Source: CAZBSE01 sp964610385
GTDB taxonomy: Bacteria > Actinomycetota > Humimicrobiia > Humimicrobiales > Humimicrobiaceae
Direction of reading: 5' to 3'
NCBI GenBank assembly: GCA_964610385.1
Contig: CAZSXW010000007.1
Span: forward strand, 1-64,000
DNA length: 64,000 nt
The notes beneath the pieces were generated by a model, which did not search any database, was not told where the DNA came from, and worked only from the letters and a program-made list of their open reading frames with translations. The position numbers were made by a program, and so were the translations under genes. Shown piece after piece: positions 26,735 through 36,451 of this stretch (position 1 is the first letter of the stretch; each line of letters starts with the position of its first letter).

Positions 26735-27541
26735 ATGCTTCAGGCTGAAAGACAAGCTAAAATTTTAAAAATTGTAAGGGAAAAGGGCTTTATAACTAAT
26801 AAGGAGCTTCAAGATATATTTAATGTCACACCAATAACAATAAGAAGAGATTTAAAAGATTTAAGTAGACAAAATTTAATAAAGCAGGTTCATGGAGGAG
26901 GAATAGATATAATAGAACACACTATGACCACAGAACCACTTTATAAAACAAAATCATATTTGAATGTTGAGAAAAAACAAGAAATTGGCAAGGAAGCAGT
27001 CGAGTTTATTGAAAATGGGGATACTATAATTTTAGATACAGGTACTACAACAATGCAAATAGCACTGCAGATTAAAAGAAAAAGATTTAAAAATATAGGT
27101 GTTCTAACCAATGATATTAAAATTGCTAATGAGCTTTGTGAAGTAGAACATATAAGGGTTTTTATCTTGGGAGGAGAATTAAAGAGATCTCTATACTCAT
27201 TATGTGGTTCTTTTACAGTTAATTTTTTAAAGGATTTAAAGGCTGATAAATTGTTTCTAGCAGCTGATGCTGTAAGCAAGGAAAACGGAGTCTCTAATGC
27301 TAATGTTGAAGATGTACCTGTAAAAAAAGCAATGATTAAAAATAGCGCTAAAGTAATTTTAGTTGCTGACTCAACCAAATTTAATAAAGATGCATTTTGT
27401 AAAGTCTGTGGATGGGAAGAGGTAGATCAAGTAATAACTGATAATGAATTACCGGAAGAATATATAAAATTTTTTAAAGAAATTAACATTGGTTATAAGA
27501 TAAGTAATATTCCCAAAGAAAATAATAAAATAAAGCATTAA
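26735..27541 (+). CDS. DeoR/GlpR-family transcriptional regulator
   Basis: 268 residues. The N-terminal winged HTH 'RQAKILKIVREKGFITNKEL' continues with 'NVTPITIRRDLKDLSRQNLI'. The C-terminal DeoRC sugar-phosphate sensor has 'ILDTGTTTMQIA', 'VLTNDIKIANEL' and 'AADAVSKENGVSNANVEDVPVKKAMI'. Such proteins usually repress sugar genes until a phosphorylated sugar binds. It is the only regulator in the island and so the likely reader of the shared operator block. AAAAGGAGAG precedes the ATG. Confidence 0.93.
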   Translation: MLQAERQAKILKIVREKGFITNKELQDIFNVTPITIRRDLKDLSRQNLIKQVHGGGIDIIEHTMTTEPLYKTKSYLNVEKKQEIGKEAVEFIENGDTIILDTGTTTMQIALQIKRKRFKNIGVLTNDIKIANELCEVEHIRVFILGGELKRSLYSLCGSFTVNFLKDLKADKLFLAADAVSKENGVSNANVEDVPVKKAMIKNSAKVILVADSTKFNKDAFCKVCGWEEVDQVITDNELPEEYIKFFKEINIGYKISNIPKENNKIKH

Positions 27542-27617
27542 TATTTAAAAAGTCATTTAAAAAATCTTTTATTGAGGGTTAATATCAATTGAAAATTAGT
27601 AAGGATAAGGAGAAGAT

Positions 27618-28433
27618 ATGGGAGAAGAGGTGCTAAAAACAGTATTTAAAACTGAAAAACCTGTCATTGGTATGGCTCATTTTAAAGCTTTACCTGGAAG
27701 TCCGCTTTATAGTGAGGAGAATGGTGGTATTAAAGATATTCTAAAGTCTGTTGAAAAAGATATTATTTCTCTCCAGGAAGGTGGAGTAGATGCAATAATG
27801 TTTGGAAATGAAAATGATAGACCTTACCAAACAAGAGTTAGTTCAGTAACTATTGCTACTATGAGCTATTTAATTGGTAGAGTTACACCCTTAATAAAAA
27901 TACCATTTGGGGTAGATGTACTATTTGACCCTATTGCTACTATTGCTATTGCAAAGGCAACAGGAGCTACTTTTATAAGAGAGGTTTTTACTGGTGCTTA
28001 TTTCGGGGATATGAGTATATGGGGTACAAATTGTGCAGAGGCATTTAGATTTAAGGATGCTATAGAAGCAAAAAATATATTAACTATGTTTAATATAAAT
28101 GCTGAATTTGCACACTCTGCAGATAGAAGAACTATAGAGGAGATAGCGAAAAGTGTCGTTTTTTCTTCCTTAGCCGAGGTATTGCTTATTTCTGGTAATA
28201 TTACTGGAGAAGAGGCTGATATTATGTATATAAAAAAGGTTAAGAAAGTAGTACCAGGTACTTTAGTTTTTGTAAATACAGGAGTTAATATTAATAATGT
28301 TTCAAAAATGCTTGAGGTAGCAGATGGAGCGATTATAGGAACAAGTCTTAAAAAAAATGGTATTACATGGAATGAGGTTGATAAAGATAGAGTTACTAAA
28401 CTTATGAAGAAAGTAAAAAAAATTAGAAAGTAA
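27618..28433 (+). CDS. BtpA/SgcQ-family protein (TIM barrel, unknown reaction)
   Basis: 271 residues. The diagnostic start is 'PVIGMAHFKALPGSPLY'; then 'GGVDAIMFGNENDRPY', 'PFGVDVLFDP' and 'FIREVFTGAYFGDMSIW'. BtpA proteins were first linked to photosystem I assembly, but the family (SgcQ in E. coli) is widespread in sugar operons, where an aldolase- or isomerase-like role is suspected. Here the DeoR, kinase and dehydrogenase neighbours support a sugar-related role. AAGGAGAAG precedes the ATG. Confidence 0.88.
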   Translation: MGEEVLKTVFKTEKPVIGMAHFKALPGSPLYSEENGGIKDILKSVEKDIISLQEGGVDAIMFGNENDRPYQTRVSSVTIATMSYLIGRVTPLIKIPFGVDVLFDPIATIAIAKATGATFIREVFTGAYFGDMSIWGTNCAEAFRFKDAIEAKNILTMFNINAEFAHSADRRTIEEIAKSVVFSSLAEVLLISGNITGEEADIMYIKKVKKVVPGTLVFVNTGVNINNVSKMLEVADGAIIGTSLKKNGITWNEVDKDRVTKLMKKVKKIRK

Positions 28434-28470
28434 GAAATAATTTAGATAGTTAATAAGGAATTTATTCAGA

Positions 28471-29976
28471 ATGAATAGATTTATATTAGGTGTGGATATA
28501 GGTACAACCTCTGTAAAAACAGTTATTTGTGATGTATGTAAATATAAAATTATTTCTACTACTAGAGCAGAACATGATCTTTACTCTCCCCAGCCGGGTT
28601 GGGCTGAAGAAAAACCTGATGATTGGTGGAAAAATACAGTAATCACAATAAAATCCTCGATAAAAAAAGTAAACATAGATCCCAATGAAATTGCTGGTAT
28701 TGGTGTTAGTGGTATGGTTCCAGCTTTTATATTATTAGGTGATAAAGGAAAAGTGCTTAGACCATCAATGCAACAAAACGATGCAAGGACTTATAATGAA
28801 ATTGAGTATATTAGAGAAGAAATTGGAGATGATGACTTTTTTAATATTACAGGGTGTGTTATAAATCAACAAATGATTAGCCCAAAAATATTATGGATGA
28901 AAAATAATGAACCTGATGTATTTAAAAAAGTAGATAAGATTATGGGTTCCTATGATTATATTGTATATAAATTAACTGGTAAATATACAGTTGAACATAA
29001 TTGGGCTTTGGAAAGTGGACTTTATGATATTCACAATAAAAAATGGTCCAATAAAATATTAAAAATAATTGGTATTAATGAAGAATATCTTCCAAAAATA
29101 AATAAACCTACTGATATCGTTGGAGGAGTTACATATGAAGTTTCAAAAAAATTAGATATTCAAGAAGGAATACCAGTAGTTGCTGGCTCTGCAGACCATA
29201 TAGCATCAGCATTTATGGCAGGAATTCAGAGTGATGGAGATTTACTTTTAAAATTTGGTGGTGCTGGTGATATTCTATATTCTACTAATGAATTAATAAC
29301 TGATAAAAGATTATTTATTGATTATCATATAATCCCAAATAAATTTATTATTAATGGATGTATGGCATCAAGTGGATCTGTTTTAAAATGGTTTGTTAAA
29401 CAGTCATTTAATGAAAATAGTGTAGCTTATGCCAAGATTGATGAGAAAGCTGATAAATTAGAATCTGGATCTGAAGGAATAGTTATTTTACCTTATTTTG
29501 TGGGAGAGAAAACACCGATATTTGATCCATTGGCGCGAGGTGTGATATTTGGTTTGTCGTTACATCATACTAAATATCATATTTATAGAGCATTACTGGA
29601 GGCGATAGGTTATGGTTTTTTACATCATATAGAGGTTTTAAAAGAATTGGGGTTTGAGCCCAAAAAAGTCATTGCTGCAAATGGAGGTGCTATAAGTAAA
29701 ACCTGGGGAAAGATAATAAGTAATATAATTGGTTATCCAGTTATATATTTAAAAGAAAGTCCGGGCTCTTCTCTCGGTGTTGCATTTGTAGCAGGTATGG
29801 GTACTAATTGTTTTAAAAGCTGGTCAGATGTGAATAATTTTATAGAGGTTTCACATACAATATACCCTGAAAAAGAGGAACATATAAAGTATCAAAGATA
29901 TTTTAAAATATACAAAGAATTGTATTTGAAGTTAAAAGACTTGTTTAGAGATTTATCCAAATCAAGTGAAAATTAA
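28471..29976 (+). CDS. FGGY-family carbohydrate kinase (XylB-like)
   Basis: 501 residues with the FGGY fold. N-terminal phosphate loop 'GVDIGTTSVKTVICD', a substrate-side 'AEEKPDDWW' and the second lobe with 'KFGGAGDILYS' and 'AANGGAISKTWGKIISNIIG'. It phosphorylates a sugar or polyol taken up by the ABC importer, probably giving the effector of the DeoR protein. The substrate (xylulose, ribulose, erythritol or other) cannot be told from sequence. It lies 37 nt after the BtpA gene. Confidence 0.92.
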   Translation: MNRFILGVDIGTTSVKTVICDVCKYKIISTTRAEHDLYSPQPGWAEEKPDDWWKNTVITIKSSIKKVNIDPNEIAGIGVSGMVPAFILLGDKGKVLRPSMQQNDARTYNEIEYIREEIGDDDFFNITGCVINQQMISPKILWMKNNEPDVFKKVDKIMGSYDYIVYKLTGKYTVEHNWALESGLYDIHNKKWSNKILKIIGINEEYLPKINKPTDIVGGVTYEVSKKLDIQEGIPVVAGSADHIASAFMAGIQSDGDLLLKFGGAGDILYSTNELITDKRLFIDYHIIPNKFIINGCMASSGSVLKWFVKQSFNENSVAYAKIDEKADKLESGSEGIVILPYFVGEKTPIFDPLARGVIFGLSLHHTKYHIYRALLEAIGYGFLHHIEVLKELGFEPKKVIAANGGAISKTWGKIISNIIGYPVIYLKESPGSSLGVAFVAGMGTNCFKSWSDVNNFIEVSHTIYPEKEEHIKYQRYFKIYKELYLKLKDLFRDLSKSSEN

Positions 29977-30029
29977 TTAAGGTTTGCTGAGTTAATTCAT
30001 TTATAAAAAATAAATAGATGGGAGGAATA

Positions 30030-31193
30030 ATGGTAAATTATGTCAAGAGTTTTAATTATTTTATGCCTACTAAAGTTATTTTTGGTGAAAATTCACTAGA
30101 TAAACTAGGTAATGAGGTAAATAGTTTAGGTAAGAAAGCTTTTTTAGTAACTGGCAAAAGTTCAGCAAGAAAATATGGTTATACTGATAGAGTTATTAAT
30201 TCTTTGAAAAAAAGTAATATAGAAACAAAAGTTTTTGAAGAAATAGAATCTAACCCAGATACACCAATAATAGACAAGGGAGCAAAAATAGCTAAAAGTG
30301 AAAATTGTAATTTTGTAATTGGCTTAGGTGGTGGCAGCGCGATAGATGCGGCCAAAGGTATTGCCGCAGCTATTTCTGAAAATAAGAGTGTTTGGGATTT
30401 TGTAGAAGGATATGAAATTAAAAAAGAGGTTCTTCCTATTGTAGCAGTTCCTACTACTGCTGGAACTGGTACTGAAACAACTCCTTATTCAGTAATTAGC
30501 AATAAAAAGATTAAAAGAAAAGATGCCTTTGCAAGTATGTATATTTATCCTTCTGTATCTATACTAGATCCTTCTTTAACTATTAGCTTATCTCCTTATT
30601 ATACAGCAGCTACTGGTATGGATACATTGGCTCATGCAATTGAAGCATATACATCAGTATTAGCAACTCCAATATCGGACCTGTTTGCTGTCGAGGCTAT
30701 AAGGCTTGTTGCTGAAAATTTAAGAAATACAGTATCAAATGGAAAAGATATAAACGCTCGTTCAAATATGATGTTAGCAAGTGCTATTGCAGGTGTAGCA
30801 ATATCTCAAGCAGATACCACAATAGCTCATGTTATTGGCGAAGCTATTGGTGCTATTTATAATACAGATCACGGTACAAGTGTAGCTTTAACTTTACCTG
30901 AAGTAATGAGATATAATTGTGTTTCGAACTTTAAGAAATATACAAATATATCAATGTTAATGGGTGAAAATGTTCATGATTTGTCACTAAGAGACGCTGC
31001 ATATAAATCGGCAGAGTCAGTAAGAAATCTAATTGTAGATGTAGGACTTCCTTCGAATTTGAAAGAGATTGGTGTTAGGGAGACAAAAGATGTTATGTCT
31101 TTAGTTTTACGATCTGGATTAACAGCTACTAATCCAAGGAAAATTGGTAAGAACCAGTTTGAAGAAATAATAAGAATTTCGTGTGAGTCTTAA
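30030..31193 (+). CDS. Iron-containing alcohol dehydrogenase (group III)
   Basis: 387 residues counted from the ATG at 30030. The frame also opens at 30018, but that ATG lies before the ribosome site GGAGG (30021-30025). NAD(P) loop GGGSAID. The metal ligands of group III enzymes are all present: Asp198, His202, His267 and His281. It oxidises or reduces an alcohol/aldehyde such as a lactaldehyde, propanediol or glycerol-like compound in the island pathway. Two further dehydrogenases sit close by. Confidence 0.9.
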   Translation: MVNYVKSFNYFMPTKVIFGENSLDKLGNEVNSLGKKAFLVTGKSSARKYGYTDRVINSLKKSNIETKVFEEIESNPDTPIIDKGAKIAKSENCNFVIGLGGGSAIDAAKGIAAAISENKSVWDFVEGYEIKKEVLPIVAVPTTAGTGTETTPYSVISNKKIKRKDAFASMYIYPSVSILDPSLTISLSPYYTAATGMDTLAHAIEAYTSVLATPISDLFAVEAIRLVAENLRNTVSNGKDINARSNMMLASAIAGVAISQADTTIAHVIGEAIGAIYNTDHGTSVALTLPEVMRYNCVSNFKKYTNISMLMGENVHDLSLRDAAYKSAESVRNLIVDVGLPSNLKEIGVRETKDVMSLVLRSGLTATNPRKIGKNQFEEIIRISCES

Positions 31194-31225
31194 AATAATT
31201 AGTAATTTACTATGTGGGGTTAAAA

Positions 31226-32242
31226 ATGAAAGCAGTGGTCATGTATAAACCAGGTGATGTAAGAATAGAAGATGTTGAAATACCAAAGGCTGGTAAAGGA
31301 GAAGTATTAATAAAGGTTAATAAAAGTGGTGTTTGTGGTACAGATTATATTCTATATCAAGGGGCATATTATGCTAATTTTCCTATTATTTTCGGTCATG
31401 AATATTCAGGTGAAATTATAGAGTTAGGTAAATGTGTAGAAAATTTTAAGGTCGGTGATCGGGTAATAGTAGATCCAAATATAGTTTGTCATAAATGCTA
31501 TTTTTGTAAAATTGGTGAGGAACATTTATGCGAAAATTTGATAACACTTGGCATTCATAGAAATGGTGGTTTTGCAGAATATTCAGTAGTACCAGAAACT
31601 AATATTTTTAAATTACCACCTAATTTGTCATTTGAAGCTGGTGCATTAGCAGAACCAGTAGCTTGTGCAATTAGAGGTATTGAAGTTGCTAAGATTAAAC
31701 ATGGTGATACGGTAGTCATTTTGGGCGCTGGTGGTATGGGTAATTTAGTTATGCAGCTAGCTTCCATAGCTGGTGCTTCTAATATTATAGTTAGTGAACC
31801 TATTAAAAAGAGAAGAGAAATTGCAAGTGAATACGGGGCTAATCATGTAATTGATCCAATAAATGAAAATATTAAAAAAGAGGTGAAAAAAATTAAATAT
31901 TGTGGAGCTGATGTTGTAATAGATTGTTCAGGAAAAAGCAAGGTTGCTGAAACCACATTGCATTTGGCAAGAAGAGGAGGACATATAGTTTGGTTTGGCG
32001 TTTGTCCAAAGGGTGAAACTATACCTATAACTCCATTTGATGTAAATGAAAACGAATTTTTTATTTCGGGTTCTTTTAATAATCCTTATACTCAATTAAA
32101 AGCAATAGAACTTCTTGCCAGTGGTAAAGTAAGGATTAGTAAGTTAGTAAATCCAAAGATATCTTTAGATGATTTTAACAGAGTATGGGAAATATTTGGT
32201 GGTCCTGATACTATGAGAATAATGGTAGATATGGAAAAATAA
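31226..32242 (+). CDS. Zinc-dependent alcohol/polyol dehydrogenase (MDR, sorbitol/threonine DH-like)
   Basis: 338 residues from ATG 31226; GTG 31214 is in frame but overlaps the likely ribosome site GTGGGG. Catalytic zinc site Cys37 (GVCGTD) and His58-Glu59 (GHEYSG). Structural zinc site with four Cys at 88, 91, 94 and 102. Rossmann loop GAGGMG. NAD(P)-dependent oxidation of a polyol or sugar hydroxyl is expected. Unlike the MDR at 10896 it keeps both zinc sites. Confidence 0.92.
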   Translation: MKAVVMYKPGDVRIEDVEIPKAGKGEVLIKVNKSGVCGTDYILYQGAYYANFPIIFGHEYSGEIIELGKCVENFKVGDRVIVDPNIVCHKCYFCKIGEEHLCENLITLGIHRNGGFAEYSVVPETNIFKLPPNLSFEAGALAEPVACAIRGIEVAKIKHGDTVVILGAGGMGNLVMQLASIAGASNIIVSEPIKKRREIASEYGANHVIDPINENIKKEVKKIKYCGADVVIDCSGKSKVAETTLHLARRGGHIVWFGVCPKGETIPITPFDVNENEFFISGSFNNPYTQLKAIELLASGKVRISKLVNPKISLDDFNRVWEIFGGPDTMRIMVDMEK

Positions 32243-32316
32243 CACTGATTTAGTTAGTTGCTGAATGTAAAAAATATTTATCATCTTTTTAAGATATAGA
32301 AAATGGGAATTATGTT

Positions 32317-33231
32317 ATGGGCGGAAAGATTGAATTAGGTGTTAATAATGCTTTTGCCATTAAGAAATGGGTCGAGCCTGAAGAATGGGTGAGAGTTATT
32401 GTAAAGGAAATAGGTTTGAAGAATATTCAAGCTTCTTTTGATTTATTTTATCCAAGTTTAAAAGAGTCTGATATTATTTTTATGTGTAGTGAGATAAATA
32501 AAGCAGTTAAAAAGTATAGTGGTAAAATATCAAGTACATTTACTGGGCTAAATGCTTACAGTCAGAATATGTTAGTCCATCCAAATCCAGTAGTAAGGAA
32601 GTCTGCAATAGATTATTATATAGATGCAATAGAGATATCATCTATAATAGGGGCGCAAACTACGGGGGGTCATTTTTTATCCTTTAGCATAAAGGATTTT
32701 AATAATCTAAAAAGAAGAGAATATTTAATGCAATCATTTTTTGAATCTATGGTTTATTTATCAAAAGTTGCATATAAGCATAATTTAAACTCTCTTACAT
32801 GGGAGTATATGCCTACTCCTTATGAACCGCCACATACAATTGAAGAAGCAAAAAGATTTTATAATGAAATAAATTCTTATACTGAGGTTCCTATATATTT
32901 AACCTTCGATTTGGGCCATACAACTGCTTTTGACCTGGATATAAATAATAAAGATAGAGATATTTATTATATTTTGGAGAATATAATACCTATGACAAAT
33001 ATAATTCATTTACAACAGTGTGATGGTTTAGGTGATAGATATTGGCCATTTATACCGGAGTATAATAAAGTAGGAATTATTAAACCACAAGAAGTAATAA
33101 AGATAATAAAAAATTATTCTGACCATAAAATAGATTTAATGTTTGAATTTATCCATGGGTGCGAATTAAGTGGAGATAAAATAATTGAAGACTATAGATA
33201 TAGTGCAGAATACTGGTTAAAGTATTTATAA
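32317..33231 (+). CDS. Sugar-phosphate isomerase/epimerase-like TIM-barrel protein 2
   Basis: 304 residues of the xylose-isomerase-like TIM-barrel superfamily, with 'WEYMPTPYEPPHTIEEA', 'TFDLGHTTAFD', 'IIHLQQCDG' and 'MFEFIHGCELSGD' as the expected metal/substrate-binding strand ends. Related proteins isomerise tetrulose phosphates in erythritol-type pathways, but the family is broad and the match is by pattern only. It probably acts on the product of the FGGY kinase encoded upstream. Confidence 0.75.
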   Translation: MGGKIELGVNNAFAIKKWVEPEEWVRVIVKEIGLKNIQASFDLFYPSLKESDIIFMCSEINKAVKKYSGKISSTFTGLNAYSQNMLVHPNPVVRKSAIDYYIDAIEISSIIGAQTTGGHFLSFSIKDFNNLKRREYLMQSFFESMVYLSKVAYKHNLNSLTWEYMPTPYEPPHTIEEAKRFYNEINSYTEVPIYLTFDLGHTTAFDLDINNKDRDIYYILENIIPMTNIIHLQQCDGLGDRYWPFIPEYNKVGIIKPQEVIKIIKNYSDHKIDLMFEFIHGCELSGDKIIEDYRYSAEYWLKYL

Positions 33232-33301
33232 TTATTCCTCTGTTCTTCTTTTATTATATTATTAATTCATTTTTAAATGTTTCTCTATATGCTAAAGATA
33301 G

Positions 33302-34105
33302 ATGGCTAAAGAAAAGAGAATAAAATTAGTGGTTACGGATGTGGATGGAACTTTGTTGGATGAAAATTCAGTATTACCAGAATTAAATAAAAAAGCTCTT
33401 ATTGACTGTAAAGAAAATGGAATAGAAATTATCTTAGCTACTGGTAAAACAGTTTATTCTATTATGAATTTAATAGAATTATTAAATTTAAAACTCCCAC
33501 AAATTACCTTAAGCGGAGCGGTAATTGCGAATAAGAATTTAGAAATTATAAGATCGATTATTATTGGCACAAAAAATTATCTACATGTTGTTAAAGACAT
33601 TAAGAAGAAAGGGTATTATCCTTTGGTATCAAATATCAATGGGAAAATATATTTTGAACAGTATCATCCCAATATGAGTGAATTAATAAATGTGGGTGAA
33701 AATATAATTAAGGTAGATAACTTAGAAACAAATTATTTTGTACAGAACGCAGCTGATATAACTGTTACAATTAGTGAAAAAGATCCTCTTGATAAATGTC
33801 TAAGGGAAAAATATTCTTCAAAGTTACAATTTGTAAGGTCTGGAAAATTTTTTTTTGATATATTGAATTTAAATGCAACTAAGGGTGGTGCATTATCATA
33901 TATTTTGAAAAAAAATAAAATTAAAAGAGAAGAAGTAGTAGTAATCGGAGATAGCTATAATGATATTAGTATGTTTAATATAGTTGGTTTAACTATAGCT
34001 GTAAAAAATTCGTATGAAGATGTTTTAAGAAAAGCAAATTTTACAACAGATGAAAATTACAAATGTGGGGTTGCCAATGCAATTTACAAATACATTATTA
34101 GATAA
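33302..34105 (+). CDS. HAD-superfamily Cof-type phosphatase
   Basis: 267 residues. Motif I DVDGT with Asp13 and Asp15, motif II near 'TLSGAVI', and motif III/IV 'VIGDSYNDISMF'. The Cof (IIB) cap lies in the middle. It hydrolyses a sugar phosphate or similar. It is the last gene of the AT-rich island and is followed by the decayed insertion element. The ribosome site is weak (AAAGATAG). Confidence 0.9.
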   Translation: MAKEKRIKLVVTDVDGTLLDENSVLPELNKKALIDCKENGIEIILATGKTVYSIMNLIELLNLKLPQITLSGAVIANKNLEIIRSIIIGTKNYLHVVKDIKKKGYYPLVSNINGKIYFEQYHPNMSELINVGENIIKVDNLETNYFVQNAADITVTISEKDPLDKCLREKYSSKLQFVRSGKFFFDILNLNATKGGALSYILKKNKIKREEVVVIGDSYNDISMFNIVGLTIAVKNSYEDVLRKANFTTDENYKCGVANAIYKYIIR

Positions 34106-34181
34106 ATATTTAGATAATTGTAATAAGATTATAGGGTTTTAAAGTGGTGATTTTCATAGATATCTGATGGGTATTAATGTT

Positions 34182-34664
34182 TTATGCTGAATGTAATCGT
34201 TTCGGATTATAGAACATCTCAATATATTCAAATACCTCCTTTCGGGCAAGGTCTCTCGTTTTAAACGGGTGCTTTTTATCTACAAGATCGGATTTAATGA
34301 CTTGCTGAATGCCTCTACCAAAGCGTTGTCCCATGGTTTCCCGCCCCGGCTCATGCTGATACGAGCACCTTTTCTTTTGTCTTCCCTTTTGGAAGACTCG
34401 GAACTTTTTTAAGATTTCGTTCCCCTGTTCAAGCTGTTTGTTCTTCTTCTTTAACAGTTTAATTTTGTATTGGCTGTCCACTCTTGCGTTACCGAAGCCT
34501 TTAAATGCTTCTTCGCCATACTTGTCATATTCTCTTAACCGACGATAAATTGTTTGCTCTGTGATTCCGAGACTTTCGGATACTTCATTAATACGCTTTC
34601 CCTCTTTGATTACTTGCCTGGTTATCTGCAGTTTGTATTCCTTGCTAAAAATTCTTCTCCCCAT
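34182..34664 (-). pseudogene. IS3-family transposase remnant (OrfA fused by deletion to the end of OrfB)
   Basis: The start is an intact OrfA: 'FSKEYKLQITRQVIKEGKRI' followed by 'NEVSESLGITEQTIYRRLRE' and a coiled Leu-rich end. After 'ILKKFRVFQKGRQKK' the frame jumps into the last part of OrfB. In a shifted frame the DNA at 34290-34350 reads 'SMSRGGKPWDNALVEAF', and then in the main frame 'KSDLVDKKHPFKTRDLARKE' to 'FYNPKRLHSA'. Most of the DDE catalytic domain is deleted and the end is cut short by a stop, so the element cannot move by itself. The ATG used follows GGAGGTAAA; a further in-frame ATG lies at 34685. Confidence 0.8.
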
Positions 34665-34793
34665 CTTTTTTACCTCCAATTTCATATTATTATTGTCTTT
34701 TCTTAGGTGTCAATATTAGGGGGAAGTCTATGAAATCAATAAAAATAAAAGCCCCTTCATGTGTATGCCACAGGTGCAATTTTTTGACTTGAA

Positions 34794-36251
34794 CTAGTTC
34801 CTGTGTATGAGATTGACTTCCAGTTCAGGTTCCTCCACATTAGGACTAACAGATAAGATATTTATTTTTGAAGATACATCGGTAACTACCGGTGAAAAAG
34901 ATGAGACAGTTGGATTTACTTCAGTAACAGTCATAACGGTAAGTTCTTCTACCGGGTCGCCATCTCCACCGACAAATCCGTCTTCATTTACTTTTGCTAT
35001 CAGGAAATCACCATTATTTTCAGCCAGCCTGGTAACTCCTGCCATAACATAACCGCCATCAGCAAAAATGATCTCCTCGATCTCATCCAGTTTCTCATTC
35101 CCCAGGACTCTGGCCCAGGAAAACTTACCACTATCATCAATTTTGATATAGATCACATCTCCGTCATCCTGGCCCATACCGAATTTACCTCCGGCAATAT
35201 ATCCATCAGGAGTCCTATTCATGGTCCAGCCAGCATCAGCCTGGGGTCCATCAATCATAATCGCCCACCTAACACTCAAGTCCGGCTCCAGTCTCATACA
35301 GCATATAGCCTGGTTACTGGCTCCATAGGAAGTAGTACCTTCACCCAGGACAAAACCTCCATCCGTTAAAGCTCTTACACCATCCCAGTTAATTCCTTCA
35401 TCACCGGAGCCTCCCACAGTTTTTGCCCACAGGATATTACCGGAACCATCAAGTTTAATATAGCCGCCGTCGGCTCCTCCAGCTCCATAAGACCATATTG
35501 TACCGCCGATTATAAAGCCGTCTGCCACTTCGGCTATACCAGCCCCCTGGTCTTTATCCGGACCGCCAATAGCATTTGCCCAGATAATATTTCCGTTCCT
35601 GTCATACTTTACCGCCAGAAGATCCGATTCCCCGGCACCTCCCGAACTGGTATCGCCCATAGTGATATATCCACTGTCTATTTCTAGAGTAGTCTTTCCC
35701 GTCTCCTGTCCATTTCCGCCAATAGTCCTGGCCCAGATCAGTCTTCCCCTGGCATCAAGCTTTACTAAGAATATATCTGCACCACCAGAACCATATGATC
35801 TGGTGGTACCGGTGAGTATGAATCCCTCATCCGAAGTGGGAGTCACCGAAAAACTGCCTCTCTCATCTTCCGGACCACCGATAACAGTAGTCCAGATAAG
35901 TTCACCTTTTTTATTTAGTCTTACTGCCATAAAATCATGGGAGCCGTCCAGGTTATTACTTCCACTTCCCAGGCCATATGAGGTAGTCATACCCACAACT
36001 ACATAACCATCATCCGTTGGAGTTAGGGAAGGGGCATAATCACGTCCATCTCCACCCAAAGCCAATATCCAGCAGGGGACATCGGAACTTGGAGGATTAT
36101 TACTTTCCTCCTGGTCTTCAGTCTCGACAGTTTCTTCCCGGCTACTTATTTCTTCCAGAAAAGAAGTAGTACCGGAGCCCAGCTGGCAGCAGCTGCTCAA
36201 AAGAAGCACCAGGGTTATTATGATAATTATTGTAATTGTCTTGGTTATCAC
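34794..36251 (-). CDS. Secreted lipoprotein with seven beta-propeller-type repeats
   Basis: 485 residues, GTG start with AAAGGAG 9 nt upstream. Signal peptide with lipobox LLSSC (Cys21), then an acidic linker. Residues about 60-420 hold seven repeats of about 52 residues with the pattern 'xxWAxxIGGxxxDxG...DGGFIxxGTTxSYGxGGxDxxxxKLDxxGx'. Seven such units fit a closed seven-bladed propeller anchored outside the membrane. The C-terminus is a Val/Thr/Ser-rich tail. Function unknown; a binding or scaffold role is the likeliest reading. Confidence 0.75.
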   Translation of the reverse strand: MITKTITIIIIITLVLLLSSCCQLGSGTTSFLEEISSREETVETEDQEESNNPPSSDVPCWILALGGDGRDYAPSLTPTDDGYVVVGMTTSYGLGSGSNNLDGSHDFMAVRLNKKGELIWTTVIGGPEDERGSFSVTPTSDEGFILTGTTRSYGSGGADIFLVKLDARGRLIWARTIGGNGQETGKTTLEIDSGYITMGDTSSGGAGESDLLAVKYDRNGNIIWANAIGGPDKDQGAGIAEVADGFIIGGTIWSYGAGGADGGYIKLDGSGNILWAKTVGGSGDEGINWDGVRALTDGGFVLGEGTTSYGASNQAICCMRLEPDLSVRWAIMIDGPQADAGWTMNRTPDGYIAGGKFGMGQDDGDVIYIKIDDSGKFSWARVLGNEKLDEIEEIIFADGGYVMAGVTRLAENNGDFLIAKVNEDGFVGGDGDPVEELTVMTVTEVNPTVSSFSPVVTDVSSKINILSVSPNVEEPELEVNLIHRN

Positions 36252-36451
36252 GATATTTTTCTCCTTTGCACTATTATAATATATTTAGTTATCAGTTGCA
36301 GTCATCCAGATCTTCGGGGGCTTCTTATCCTTTGTCCCCACATCCAGATGCAAGTTCAAATCTTTACGTTTATTTATTATTAATCAGAACAAAGGTTTGG
36401 ATTTTTATAGGTGTTGTATAATAAATAAAGTCAAATAAATATTGAAAGAAG

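Noticed and set aside
27618..33231. Naming the kinase/isomerase group an erythritol operon
   Set aside because: FGGY kinase plus TIM-barrel isomerase and DeoR are shared by many sugar and polyol pathways; no residue-level evidence for erythritol.
34761..34780. 'TATGCCACAGGTGCA' as another copy of the tRNA-associated hairpin
   Set aside because: Only the loop string resembles copy S1; stem arms and the following core are absent.
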